DNA from: Neomegalonema sp. | Lineage (GTDB): Bacteria > Pseudomonadota > Alphaproteobacteria > Rhodobacterales > Rhodobacteraceae | Reading direction: 5' to 3' | Assembly: GCA_022760435.1 (NCBI GenBank) | Contig: JALEFY010000005.1 | Location: 124,001 to 188,000 of the forward strand | DNA: 64,000 nt | Part shown: positions 7,466 to 15,908 of the stretch, in pieces | Layout of the letters: the number at the start of each line of letters is the position of its first letter | Position numbering within the stretch: position 1 is the first letter of the stretch | The notes under the pieces: model-generated | Told to the model about the DNA's origin: nothing | The model's database searches: none | Seen by the model: the letters and a program-made list of their open reading frames with translations, nothing else | Program-made: the position numbers and the translations under genes

Positions 7466-7762
7466 ATGCTGGACGGGCAGGAAGGCTACGAGGACATGAG
7501 CGGTGATGACCACACCTCCACGGTGGCGGTCTCTGCCGGTCAGTTGCGCTCGGTCATCGAACGGATCGAGCGGCTCGAGGATGAGAAAAAAGAGCTGATG
7601 GATCAGATCAAGGAAGTCTATGCCGAGGCCAAGGGCAATGGCTTTGACACCAAGACGATCCGCAAGATCATCTCGCTGCGCAAGAAAAAGCCCGAAGAAC
7701 GCTCTGAGGAAGAGGCGATCCTCGATCTCTATCTCAACGCATTGGGGATGCTGGAGGGATAA
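7466..7762 (+). CDS. gapR: GapR-family nucleoid-associated protein (DUF2312)
   Basis: A 98-residue protein of the DUF2312 family, whose Caulobacter member GapR binds overtwisted AT-rich DNA ahead of forks and RNA polymerase. The family signature is clear: [14 protein letters not shown], then [14 protein letters not shown], then [11 protein letters not shown] at the C-terminus. The fold is a coiled-coil dimer with a small C-terminal helix bundle. The ATG at 7466 has GAGGGA about nine bases upstream. An internal ATG at 7496 would give the 88 residues closer to Caulobacter GapR. The 162 bases before it are AT-rich and probably hold its promoter. The next gene starts seven bases after the stop. 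Confidence 0.9.
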   Translation: MLDGQEGYEDMSGDDHTSTVAVSAGQLRSVIERIERLEDEKKELMDQIKEVYAEAKGNGFDTKTIRKIISLRKKKPEERSEEEAILDLYLNALGMLEG

Positions 7763-7768
7763 CGGGTC

Positions 7769-8830
7769 ATGCCGCCTGCGCCGGAAAACGAGCGGGCGGC
7801 GGCGCCTGCATCTTCATCTGCACTCACCATCGCGACGTATAATATCGAGTGGTTCACCGAGCTGTTCTCGCGCGATAATATTCTCCTGCGCGATGATCAT
7901 GCCTCGCGGCGCTACAAGATCTCGCGCGAAGAGCAAGCCGACGCGATCGCCGCGGTGCTGCGTGCGATCGACCCGGATGTGCTGCTGATCCTCGAAGCGC
8001 CCAATGACAGTGACGAGCATCGCGATGATACCGTCGCGGCGCTGGAGCGCTTTGCCCGCTATTACCGGCTGCGCCAGCGCAAGGCGCTGCTTGGATTTCC
8101 CTCCCCGACCCATCAGGAGATCGCGCTGCTCTATGATCCCGATCGGATCGAAGCGGTGCACGAGCCGATGGCGAACCCGGCCTTTGACACCGCCTACCCG
8201 CTCGCCCTGCATGATGAGGGACTGCCCGAGATCGCGGTTTTCTCCAAACCGCCGCTAGAGGCTCGGATCACCGATCGGCTGAGCGGGGCGGTTTTTCGGC
8301 TCATCGGGGTACATCTGAAATCGAAGAACCCGCGCGGCGGCAACACTCTCGAAGAGACCTTGCAGAACGCGGTGAGCAATCGCCGCAAGCAGGCGGGTCA
8401 GGCGCTCTGGCTGCGTCAAACCATCGACGCGCATCTGGCCGCGGGTGACGATCTGCTGGTGCTGGGTGACTTCAATGACGGACCCGGCTTTGATCCGTTG
8501 GAGAGCATCCTCGGCCGCTCGGCGCTCGATGAGATCGCCGGGCAAGGCGCCAGCGGGCTGATCAATCCGTATCTGCAACGCGAGGGCAGCGCGGCCACCG
8601 CGAGCACTGCGCGGTTCTGGCGCAACGATCTGCGCCAATATCTTGAAGCCCTGCTGGATTTTGTGCTGCTCTCCCCGGAACTCGCCGCCCGCACCGATCC
8701 CGAATGGCGCATCTGGCATCCGTTCAACGATCCGGAGATTGCGCGTGACGAGACGCTGCAACAGGCGCTGCTCACCGCATCGGACCATTTCCCCAGTGCG
8801 GTGCGGCTTACCTTCAGCGCAGGATCGTGA
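7769..8830 (+). CDS. Endonuclease/exonuclease/phosphatase-family protein
   Basis: A 353-residue member of the EEP fold family (DNase I, exonuclease III, inositol phosphatases). The first strand carries ATYNIEWF with the conserved Asn, a metal-binding Glu lies in LLILEAPND, the HLKSKN block carries the catalytic His region, LGDFNDGPG supplies the catalytic Asp-x-Asn, and SDHFPSAV supplies the final Asp-His. All active-site motifs are therefore present. There is no signal peptide. Substrate (DNA, RNA, phosphoester or lipid) cannot be told. It starts seven bases after gapR, and its last 17 bases overlap the convergent apbE end. Confidence 0.82.
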   Translation: MPPAPENERAAAPASSSALTIATYNIEWFTELFSRDNILLRDDHASRRYKISREEQADAIAAVLRAIDPDVLLILEAPNDSDEHRDDTVAALERFARYYRLRQRKALLGFPSPTHQEIALLYDPDRIEAVHEPMANPAFDTAYPLALHDEGLPEIAVFSKPPLEARITDRLSGAVFRLIGVHLKSKNPRGGNTLEETLQNAVSNRRKQAGQALWLRQTIDAHLAAGDDLLVLGDFNDGPGFDPLESILGRSALDEIAGQGASGLINPYLQREGSAATASTARFWRNDLRQYLEALLDFVLLSPELAARTDPEWRIWHPFNDPEIARDETLQQALLTASDHFPSAVRLTFSAGS

Positions 8831-9749
8831 GCGCGCCGGACGGGGCGATCAACACGGCGCGGCGTCCCTTGCCCTGACGCAGGATCGGCTCGGCTTGCTC
8901 GGGCGCGGCGGCAGCGATGGCGGTGGAAAGCGCATCGGCCCTTGCCGCGCTCGATGCCTCGACGGTGACGCTGGCCCAATGTGGCCCCTGCCCGCTGGGC
9001 GTGAGGATATGCCCGCTTTGCCCATGCTCCCCGAGCCGCATGGCATTGGGCTCGGAAGTAGCGATGCCGCCGCTCTCAAGCGCGAGCACATGCCGGATCT
9101 GAGCGCTTTGGGGCTCTGCCACCCCGATCCGCCAGCCGGTGCCATCGGGCTTTGGTGCCTGGGCGGCGAACTCGCCGATATGGGCGAGGCTGGCGCGGTA
9201 GCCATGCGCGCTCAGGATCACCGCCGCCTCATCACTGGCGATCCCTTGCGCGATGCCGTTAAGGGTGAGGGCAGTACCGGGGGCGAGCGTAATCCTGTCC
9301 TCGCCGCGCGTGATCCGGCGATAATCGACCAACGCACGCGCCGCTTCGATATCAGCGCCCCTCGCCAGCGCCTGCCAGAGCGGTTGGACAGTGGGATCGA
9401 AGGCGCCGCCGCTGGCCTTGGCAATCTCGATGGCCAAATCAAGCGTGCGGGTAAACAATGGATCGGGCGCGCGCAGCGCACCCTCGCGGTTGAGCCGCAC
9501 CAGGGCACTGTCGCCGCGATGAAGGCTGAACAGAGCCTCGACCCGCGCCAACATCGCCCGCACCGCCAGGATGGCCGCGTCCGCCGCGGCGCGATCGCCC
9601 CCGAGCAGGGTCAAGCTGGCTTCGGCCCCGAGCGCTTGCCCGCGCCAGAGCGTCCGATCCTCGGCGCGCGCTGGCATCCGGGATGCGCCGATCGCCGCCG
9701 CGCTCAGCATGATCATGCGCCGCCGCGAGAGCCGGGCTGGTTTCATCAT
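8814..9749 (-). CDS. apbE: FAD:protein FMN transferase (ApbE)
   Basis: A 311-residue ApbE-family flavin transferase, which attaches FMN from FAD through a phosphoester bond to a Thr/Ser of periplasmic target proteins, using Mg2+. The N-terminus has a twin-arginine-type signal (LSRRRMIML) with an AXA-type cleavage region (PARAED), so it should be exported folded. Conserved segments include FSLHRGDSALVRLN, GGAFDPTVQPLW, TLNGIAQGIASDEA and the late SGHILTP loop. Its ATG overlaps the stop of the NosR-like gene by four bases (ATGA), which makes that protein its obvious target. A second ATG at 9746 is an equally possible start. Confidence 0.92.
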   Translation of the reverse strand: MMKPARLSRRRMIMLSAAAIGASRMPARAEDRTLWRGQALGAEASLTLLGGDRAAADAAILAVRAMLARVEALFSLHRGDSALVRLNREGALRAPDPLFTRTLDLAIEIAKASGGAFDPTVQPLWQALARGADIEAARALVDYRRITRGEDRITLAPGTALTLNGIAQGIASDEAAVILSAHGYRASLAHIGEFAAQAPKPDGTGWRIGVAEPQSAQIRHVLALESGGIATSEPNAMRLGEHGQSGHILTPSGQGPHWASVTVEASSAARADALSTAIAAAAPEQAEPILRQGKGRRAVLIAPSGALTILR

Positions 9750-11908
9750 GCTCCCTCCAAGATCGGCTCGCTCTTCGAGACCGATGCGCTGCGGTCGATC
9801 TTGGCGCGGCGTTTATCGGCGAGCACCAAAGGCACGCATTGTTTGGTGTCGTGATAGATGGTCACGCAGTCAAGACATTGAAAACATTCGTCATAGTCGA
9901 TCCGCCCGGAGCGCTCGATGGCGCCATAGGGGCAGCGGACCTTGCAAAGCTGGCACGGGCTACCGCATTCGGCCCGCCGCTCGATCCAGTCGAGCCGCCG
10001 CGCCTTGCCTCCCAGCGCCAGAAAGGCACCCAAGGGGCACAGATAACGGCAGAACGGCTTGAAGATTACAAGGCCCAGCACCAGCCACAGGGAAGCATAG
10101 GCGACATAGAACCATTCACGCTGAAATCCGACGGTGATCGCGGTCTTGAATGGTTCGATCTCGACCATGCTGTCCATCAGCGGGCCGGAGTAAAGCGCGG
10201 CACCGATCAAGGCGGCAAGGGCGGCGTATTTCACCCATTTGAGTGCGCGATCGAGCCGCTCGGGCACCTTGATCTGCCTGAGTCCCAATCCGCGGCCGAT
10301 CCGGTCGGCAAATTCCTGCATCGCACCAAACGGGCACAGCCAGCCGCAAAACAGCCCGCGCCCCCACAGCACCAGCCCGATGATCGCCGCCAGCCAGATC
10401 AGCAGCGAGAACGGATCATAGAGCAGGAAATTCAGCGATCCGCCCTCGATGCTCGAACGCAAGACCCCAAGCGGGGTGACAATCGAGAGCTGGCCTTGTG
10501 CCCAGTAGCCGACAAAGCCGGTGGTGATCGCCAGCACGCCGAGTCGGAAGGCCGGGAACCAGCGCTGGCGGGCGAGCGCGTCGAGCCGCCAGCTCAGCGC
10601 ACCGAGCAGCCCGATGAGCAGCGCCCCGGCCGCGATCAGATCGACACGCCGTTCCTTGATCGCCGCGAGCCAAACCGGATCGGGTTCCGTGACTTTGGGT
10701 CGGCGAAAAAACCGCTCGGGCGTTTGCACCTCGATCGGCAAATCGACGCTACCAATCGCAGGCATGAAGATGCCCTTCTCGCGCAAGGCACGAATGCTCA
10801 GGGTCCAGGGGCTGGCCGGATCGAACCCCAGCCGACGATCAACGCGCAGGATGATCGCCTCGTCGAAATCGGGCGCATCGGCGCTCAGATCGACGAAGAT
10901 ATCGGCATCGCGCAAGGCAAGCGGAAAGCCGTTCTGGCTGGCCGAGAGCCGGTCGGGGGCGGTGTTGCGCACGAAATCCGGGGCCAGCAACGCATGACGG
11001 CCCTGTGAGAGCACGAGGATCGGCTCGGAATGCGGATCCACCGCGCGCATCGCCTCGATCTCACGCAGCGCATCGGCGGAGAGGGCGGCGCGGGCGATGC
11101 TCGGCGGTCCGAGGTCCAGCACGGTCATCTGGGTGTAGAGCCCATCGGGATCGGCACGCGCCTGCGGGTCTTCATCCGCCCAGTCGGTACCGGCAAACGC
11201 CGTCTCGACATCGCCATTGAGCACCCGATATTGCACGGCGATCCCGCTTTCGAGCAGCGAGGGCCAGTCGAGCGGCTCATCATGATCGGTATCAGGCGCG
11301 GCGGCGGGCTGAGTCTTGATGCCTTGCAGCCGCTCGCGTGCCACGGCCAGTGAGGCGGCGAGGATCGTCTCATTGGCGATGCGCACCGAGGCCGTCGCCT
11401 TGGTCACGCCATCGAGATACACATTGGTCGAGGCCGAACCGCCATGGGCGCCATAAGGCACACCGACGGTGATCGGGTCGGAAAGCGCATGACCGCGATA
11501 CTGGGCGACAAAGGCGTGGAACGGCGCCTCGCCGAGGCCGGATACGAAGACCGGCTCGTTCTGAGTAATGATCTGCGCATCGAGGAACTGGCCCTCGCGA
11601 TCGATCACCACCAGCACATTGATCGGCGCACCGGAGAAACCCGGGATCGGTGCCAGCGGCTCGGTCTCGAAGGCATAGCCGGCAAACTCGCCGCCGGAGT
11701 TTTCGATTTCCCAGATCGCCTCGCCGATGCGCTGCCCCGGCGCCATCGGTGGCGGGATGCGGCGAGCGAGTTCTTCGGCGCTGATCTCGGCACGGGCATC
11801 ACCGCCGAGCGCGAATACCCCGAGCAGCCCCGTCAGCAAAGCGAGGACCAACAAGTACCAGAACGCGCGTGCGAGCGAAGGCGTGGGGGGAGGCGATGCC
11901 GACAACAT
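9746..11908 (-). CDS. NosR/NirI-like membrane flavoprotein with 4Fe-4S centres
   Basis: A 720-residue NosR-type protein. After a signal/first membrane helix (about 15-35) comes a periplasmic FMN-binding domain with the motif DGVTKATAS, where Thr172 is the expected covalent FMN site. A second periplasmic region follows, then about six membrane helices with two CxxxCP motifs facing the cytoplasm (FCGWLCPFG and FCRYLCPLG). A C-terminal ferredoxin part carries CGSPCQLCKVRCP and CFQCLDC, the latter with a later Cys. Such proteins pass electrons from the quinone pool or cytoplasm to periplasmic enzymes such as N2O reductase. No nos, nir or nor gene is in the window. The ATG at 11908 is chosen; the frame stays open to 12184 but would run into the divergent gene. 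Confidence 0.85.
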   Translation of the reverse strand: MLSASPPPTPSLARAFWYLLVLALLTGLLGVFALGGDARAEISAEELARRIPPPMAPGQRIGEAIWEIENSGGEFAGYAFETEPLAPIPGFSGAPINVLVVIDREGQFLDAQIITQNEPVFVSGLGEAPFHAFVAQYRGHALSDPITVGVPYGAHGGSASTNVYLDGVTKATASVRIANETILAASLAVARERLQGIKTQPAAAPDTDHDEPLDWPSLLESGIAVQYRVLNGDVETAFAGTDWADEDPQARADPDGLYTQMTVLDLGPPSIARAALSADALREIEAMRAVDPHSEPILVLSQGRHALLAPDFVRNTAPDRLSASQNGFPLALRDADIFVDLSADAPDFDEAIILRVDRRLGFDPASPWTLSIRALREKGIFMPAIGSVDLPIEVQTPERFFRRPKVTEPDPVWLAAIKERRVDLIAAGALLIGLLGALSWRLDALARQRWFPAFRLGVLAITTGFVGYWAQGQLSIVTPLGVLRSSIEGGSLNFLLYDPFSLLIWLAAIIGLVLWGRGLFCGWLCPFGAMQEFADRIGRGLGLRQIKVPERLDRALKWVKYAALAALIGAALYSGPLMDSMVEIEPFKTAITVGFQREWFYVAYASLWLVLGLVIFKPFCRYLCPLGAFLALGGKARRLDWIERRAECGSPCQLCKVRCPYGAIERSGRIDYDECFQCLDCVTIYHDTKQCVPLVLADKRRAKIDRSASVSKSEPILEGA

Positions 11909-12090
11909 GCGAAATAGCGTTTCAATACCCGCCCCTGCGGAGCAATTGGGCTTTGGTCGGACTTCCCTCCACGGGATGTCGATTTGGCGGTGATCTTGGT
12001 GCCCGTGCGCCTTGCAAGCGCCGCGTTTCTCGGTCAATCCCGCGCGCAGGCGGCGCTTGGGAGTGCCGCGCCGCAGCGATGGGGACAGGG

Positions 12091-12984
12091 ATGGCAAAGA
12101 CAGGCACGATGATCGCTCTTTGGGCCATTGCGGCCCTTGGGACCTTAAGCACATTGGGGACCGTTGGGGCCGGGGCATTGGCATTTGTCACGCTTTCAGC
12201 CATTCAGGCCGGAGCGCAGGACATCGCCGCTCCGAAAGCAAGCGAAACAAGTGCGAGCGAGGGAGCACACATCGACCCTGAGGCGCCGGTTGATGCGGAG
12301 GCGGGCTTTCCCGCTGACGTGATGGCTGCGGTCTGCATCCCTTACGTGACGATCTACAGCACCCGCGTTCAACCAGGGCTGGCCTTTCATCTCGGCATCG
12401 GCGAGCACCGCGTATTGCTCAGCGCGATCGGCAATTTCGGGCCGATCAGTGGCTTTACCGATCAGCTCTCGACCGAGCAGCTCATGATCAATCTCACGAA
12501 CGGCGCCTGCGTGTCGCTCGAGGAAGGCAGGATCGAGCCAATCGGCAAGCAATTCGGGCTGCTCAATGCCGAGCCGCTCGCGACCAATGGCAGCGGGCTT
12601 GACGCAGTGGCATTCGAGGCGAAGGCGCACGATGAGGCGGGGCAAGCCTTGCCGCGCCTTGGCGTTTCGAGCGAGCCGCTCTCGATCGGTGCATCCCTGT
12701 GGGTGCTGGCACCGGTCAGCGATGAGGCAGGGCAGAGCGCCGCGCATGGCGGCACGATTGCGCAGATGAATGCGCATGTCTTCGCGGTGCTGATGACCGA
12801 TGAGGTCGATTTGCGCGCCAGTGCCGGGGCGCCCGTGGTCGATGCCAACGGGAAGGTGGTCGGGCTGCTCGCAACCACCCGCTCAGTCGGGGCGGCCCGG
12901 TTCGCCTATGTCATGCCAATCACCCGCGTCACCGAAGCCATGGGAAGCATCTTGCTCGAGCATGAACCGCCCGCAGCACAGTAG
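12091..12984 (+). CDS. Trypsin-fold protein with a lost catalytic serine (pseudo-protease)
   Basis: A 297-residue exported protein. A long hydrophobic signal (about residues 6-40) ends in AGAQ. The body follows the pattern of HtrA-like trypsin-fold proteins near its end, with the block [20 protein letters not shown] followed by [13 protein letters not shown]. In active enzymes this block reads GxSGxPV. Here Ala245 occupies the serine position, and no His of a TAAHC type motif is seen in the N-terminal half ([13 protein letters not shown] instead). It is thus predicted to be catalytically dead and to act as a binding protein. It is divergent from the NosR-like gene. ATG 12091 has GGGGA five bases upstream; ATG 12079 is an alternative. 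Confidence 0.6.
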   Translation: MAKTGTMIALWAIAALGTLSTLGTVGAGALAFVTLSAIQAGAQDIAAPKASETSASEGAHIDPEAPVDAEAGFPADVMAAVCIPYVTIYSTRVQPGLAFHLGIGEHRVLLSAIGNFGPISGFTDQLSTEQLMINLTNGACVSLEEGRIEPIGKQFGLLNAEPLATNGSGLDAVAFEAKAHDEAGQALPRLGVSSEPLSIGASLWVLAPVSDEAGQSAAHGGTIAQMNAHVFAVLMTDEVDLRASAGAPVVDANGKVVGLLATTRSVGAARFAYVMPITRVTEAMGSILLEHEPPAAQ

Positions 12985-13088
12985 CGCGCCGCCGCCTCTG
13001 CGGATACTTGCGAGAACCGGCTTTCTCTTTGTGCGATCAGCGACTAAGTTGCGCCCCTCTCCATCATCCTCCAATCGCAGGAGCCCCC

Positions 13089-14006
13089 ATGAGCGCAGAT
13101 CTGATTGATGGCAAGGCCTTCGCCGCCACCATCCGCGAGAAGGTGGCCGGTCATGTCAGCCGCCTTGCCGAGGATCACGCGCTCAAGCCGGGGCTGGCGG
13201 TGGTGCTGGTCGGCGAGGATCCGGCCAGTCAGGTCTATGTGCGCAACAAGGCGCGCCAGACCGCCGAGGTCGGCATGGCGTCCTTCGAGCATCGCTTGCC
13301 GGTCGAGACCTCGGAGGCGACGCTGCTCGGGCTGATCGCGCAGCTCAATGCAGCGCCGGAGGTGCATGGGATCCTCGTGCAATTGCCGCTGCCGGGCCAT
13401 CTTGATAGCGATCTGGTGATCAATGCCATAGCGCCGGAAAAGGATGTGGACGGGTTTCACATCTCCAATGTCGGGCTGCTGGCGACCGGGCAAAAGGCGA
13501 TGGTGCCTTGCACGCCGCTCGGCTGCCTGATGATGCTGCGGGCACGCTGCGGTGATCTGTCGGGCAAGCGGGCGGTGGTGCTGGGGCGCTCGAACATCGT
13601 CGGCAAGCCGATGGCGCAATTGCTGCTGCGCGATAGCTGTACGGTGACAATCGCCCATTCGCGCACCCGCGAGATCGAGGCCGTGTGCCGTCAGGCCGAG
13701 ATCCTGGTGGCCGCCGTCGGGCGCGCGCAGATGGTGCGCGGCGACTGGATCGGCGAGGGAGCGACGGTGATTGATGTCGGGATCAACCGCATCGCCGCGC
13801 CGGAGCTTGGCCTGCGCGAGGATGGTGCGGTCAAGACCCGGCTTGTCGGGGATGTCGCCTTTGATGAAGCCATCGAGCGCGCCGGGGCGATCACGCCCGT
13901 GCCGGGCGGGGTGGGGCCGATGACCATCGCCTGCCTGCTCGCCAATACGGTGACGGCATGCTGCCGGATGAACGGACTGCCCGAGCCCGAAGGCTTGACC
14001 GCCTGA
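13089..14006 (+). CDS. folD: Bifunctional methylenetetrahydrofolate dehydrogenase/cyclohydrolase
   Basis: FolD interconverts 5,10-methylene-THF and 10-formyl-THF using NADP+, feeding purine and formyl-Met synthesis in the cytoplasm. The 305-residue protein shows the family signatures: [14 protein letters not shown] with the catalytic Lys of the YxxxK motif, [18 protein letters not shown], the Rossmann segment [11 protein letters not shown] and the closing [10 protein letters not shown]. The ATG at 13089 gives the standard length; the upstream in-frame extension has no family resemblance. It is convergent with znuB, 19 bases away. Confidence 0.97.
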   Translation: MSADLIDGKAFAATIREKVAGHVSRLAEDHALKPGLAVVLVGEDPASQVYVRNKARQTAEVGMASFEHRLPVETSEATLLGLIAQLNAAPEVHGILVQLPLPGHLDSDLVINAIAPEKDVDGFHISNVGLLATGQKAMVPCTPLGCLMMLRARCGDLSGKRAVVLGRSNIVGKPMAQLLLRDSCTVTIAHSRTREIEAVCRQAEILVAAVGRAQMVRGDWIGEGATVIDVGINRIAAPELGLREDGAVKTRLVGDVAFDEAIERAGAITPVPGGVGPMTIACLLANTVTACCRMNGLPEPEGLTA

Positions 14007-14025
14007 GGATCAGGCCCTCCCCCGA

Positions 14026-14835
14026 TCAGGCCCGCGCGGTAAGCGATCCGATCAAAGTGGTGGTCAGGAAGGCGAAAAAGGCCGATGTCACGATCATCGG
14101 CCCGGCTGGGGCGTCGATCAGGAAGGCGAGGACCAGCCCGATGACGGTGCTCAGCGCACCGATCCCCGCCGCCATCATCGCCATCGCTTCGGGTGTGCGG
14201 GCAAGCGCGCGGGCTGCCGCTGCGGGCAGGATCAGGAGCGCGGTCACGAGCAGCAGCCCGGTCACCTGCATCGCCAGCGCCACCGCCAGTGCCAGCGCCA
14301 GCATGAAGCCGAGCCGCAGCCGCTCGGGGCTCAGCCCTTCGGCTCGCGCCAGAGGCTCGCTCAGGGTCGCGGTGAGCAAGGCGCGCCAATGCCAGATCAG
14401 CAAGCTGCCGAGGATCGCCGCCGCCGCCCAGATCAGCGCCACATCCTGCCGGCTGACCGCGAGAATGTCGCCGAAGAGATAGCCCATCAGATCCACGCGC
14501 AGACCGGGCAATTGGCTGATCGCCACCATCCCGAGCGCCAGCGCGGCGTGGGACATCACCCCGAGCATGGTATCGGCGGCAAAGCCGCTGCGCCGGGTCA
14601 GTTGCGCCACCACCAGCGCCAGCGCCGAGGCCACCAGCGCCGTCCCGAACAGAATCGGCAGGTCGAAAGAGAGGCCCAGCGCCACCCCGAGCAGGGCCGA
14701 ATGGGCGGTGGCGTCACCGAAATAGGCCATGCGCCGCCAGACCACGAAACAGCCGAGCGGCCCGGCGATCATCGCCACGCCGATCCCGGCCAGCGCCGCG
14801 CGGATCATGAAATCGGCGGTGATCAGCTCCAGCAT
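14026..14835 (-). CDS. znuB: Zinc ABC transporter permease
   Basis: A 269-residue membrane permease of the ABC-3 family, which with ZnuC and a ZnuA binding protein imports Zn2+. About eight hydrophobic helices are visible, along with the family stretch RRMAYFGDATAHSALLGVALG near the N-terminus and HAALALGMVAIS in the middle. It starts nine bases after the end of znuC and shares its promoter. No znuA or zur gene is present in the window, so the binding protein and regulator must be elsewhere. Confidence 0.92.
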   Translation of the reverse strand: MLELITADFMIRAALAGIGVAMIAGPLGCFVVWRRMAYFGDATAHSALLGVALGLSFDLPILFGTALVASALALVVAQLTRRSGFAADTMLGVMSHAALALGMVAISQLPGLRVDLMGYLFGDILAVSRQDVALIWAAAAILGSLLIWHWRALLTATLSEPLARAEGLSPERLRLGFMLALALAVALAMQVTGLLLVTALLILPAAAARALARTPEAMAMMAAGIGALSTVIGLVLAFLIDAPAGPMIVTSAFFAFLTTTLIGSLTARA

Positions 14836-14844
14836 TGGCGGCCC

Positions 14845-15672
14845 CTATCCGTGCGAGTGATCATGATGATGCTGATAGACCGCCAGCACCTCGTCATCGC
14901 CGCGGCCGAACAGGCGCCGATATTCGGGATGCACCGCCACCGCTTCGGGCTCGCCAGCACAGCAGACATGGCCATTCAGGCACAGGACGTGATCCGATTG
15001 CGCCATCACCACATGCAGCTCATGGCTGACCATCAGCACCCCGACACCCTCTTCCCGGCGCAAGGTCTCGAGCAGCCGGTAAAAGCCGACCGTGCCCTCC
15101 TGATCGAGCCCCTGGGTCGGCTCATCGAGCAGCAGCAGATGCGGGGCGCGCAGCAGCGCCCGGGCGAGCAGGGCGCGTTGTAGCTCGCCGCCCGAGAGCG
15201 CCGCCATCTGCCGCCCGGCGAGTGCTCCCGCGCCGACCCTTTCCAGCATCGCGAGGCGCGTATCTCGGCTGGAGGCCCCCGACATCGCGAGAAAGCGTGA
15301 GACGGTTAGCGGCATGGTCTGGTCGATGGCGAGCTTTTGCGGCACATAGCCGATGCGCAGGCCGGGTCGGCGGGTGATGATGCCGCTGGTGAGCGGGAGG
15401 TCTCCGATCACCGCGCGCAGCAGCGAGGTCTTGCCGCCGCCATTGGGGCCGACGATGGTCACGATCTGCCCCGCATAAAGCGACAATCCCACGCCGGAGA
15501 GGATCTGCTTGCCCCGCACCGCAACCCCGACGCCGCTGAGGCCGAGAAGCTGCCCATCCGGCCAGCGGGTAGGCCCGGACGTTTCAGGGTTCGACGCGGC
15601 ATGGTTCGACGCGGCATGGGCCGTATCATGGACCTTGGCCGACGCGGCATGGGCGCAGCAGTTTTCAGACAT
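14845..15672 (-). CDS. znuC: Zinc ABC transporter ATP-binding protein with His-rich ends
   Basis: A 275-residue ABC ATPase that powers ZnuB. Walker A (GPNGGGKTS), Q-loop (YVPQK), signature (LSGGELQR), Walker B (LLLLDEP) and switch His (MVSHE) are all intact. It has unusual histidine-rich extensions. The first 30 residues carry the CCAHAAS start and repeated HAAS units encoded by near-identical DNA repeats, and the C-terminus ends in HHHDHSHG. These could bind zinc in the cytoplasm. Expression is probably controlled by Zur through the site at 15736-15748. Confidence 0.95.
   Translation of the reverse strand: MSENCCAHAASAKVHDTAHAASNHAASNPETSGPTRWPDGQLLGLSGVGVAVRGKQILSGVGLSLYAGQIVTIVGPNGGGKTSLLRAVIGDLPLTSGIITRRPGLRIGYVPQKLAIDQTMPLTVSRFLAMSGASSRDTRLAMLERVGAGALAGRQMAALSGGELQRALLARALLRAPHLLLLDEPTQGLDQEGTVGFYRLLETLRREEGVGVLMVSHELHVVMAQSDHVLCLNGHVCCAGEPEAVAVHPEYRRLFGRGDDEVLAVYQHHHDHSHG
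15590..15653. repeat. In-frame GACGCGGCATGG repeats encoding the ZnuC His-rich start
   Basis: TTCGACGCGGCATGG occurs twice in perfect tandem (15590-15604 and 15605-15619), and a third related copy, GCCGACGCGGCATGG, lies at 15639-15653. On the minus strand they encode HAAS units. Copy number could vary by slippage without a frameshift, because the tandem unit is 15 bases. Confidence 0.75.
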
Positions 15673-15724
15673 CTGTCAGACGCTCGCGAAACCGGGGCGC
15701 GGGTCCTTTGCCCGCGAAGGCTTC

Positions 15725-15753
15725 TTGATAAAACTGTTACAATGTAACGTCAA
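15725..15753 (-). promoter_or_regulatory. znuCB promoter with Zur box in the spacer
   Basis: Read on the minus strand, TTGACG (-35; plus coordinates 15748-15753) and TATCAA (-10; 15725-15730) are separated by exactly 17 bases. The perfect palindrome GTTACATTGTAAC (15736-15748) lies in that spacer and overlaps the -35 by one base. It resembles the GTTATAnnATAAC-type operators of alphaproteobacterial Zur. Binding would occlude RNA polymerase, giving zinc-dependent repression. The ATG of znuC is 53 bases downstream of the -10. Confidence 0.75.
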
Positions 15754-15760
15754 GGCCCGA

Positions 15761-15824
15761 GGCTCTGCTTGCGTGCGCAGGCGATAGGGCGGGTCACTTG
15801 CCCAAACAGAGCCCGCCCATCGCC
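15761..15824 (+). promoter_or_regulatory. Alternative hairpins in the pyrB leader region
   Basis: GGCGAT-A-GGGCGGG (15780-15793) pairs with CCCGCCCATCGCC (15812-15824), giving 13 pairs with one bulge. GGCTCTG (15761-15767) can instead pair with CAGAGCC (15807-15813), which overlaps the first 3' arm, so the two helices compete. No T-run follows. The element ends 84 bases before pyrB and could be a leader switch, but this is only structural pattern. Confidence 0.35.
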
Positions 15825-15908
15825 CCCTCGTGAGTTGCACGGCTCCGCCCCTGAGGTATAACGCAGCAGGCGAGGGCCTGATCATGGATCCAAGGCGAGG
15901 CGGCAACG

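Noticed and set aside
11909-12184. N-terminal extension of the NosR-like protein to 12184
   Set aside because: It would overlap the start of the divergent trypsin-fold gene, and the added residues lack any signal or family resemblance; the signal helix starts after the ATG at 11908.
15673-15908. tRNA or other RNA gene in the znuC-pyrB gap
   Set aside because: The inverted repeats there do not form a cloverleaf; they fit a promoter/operator and leader hairpins better.
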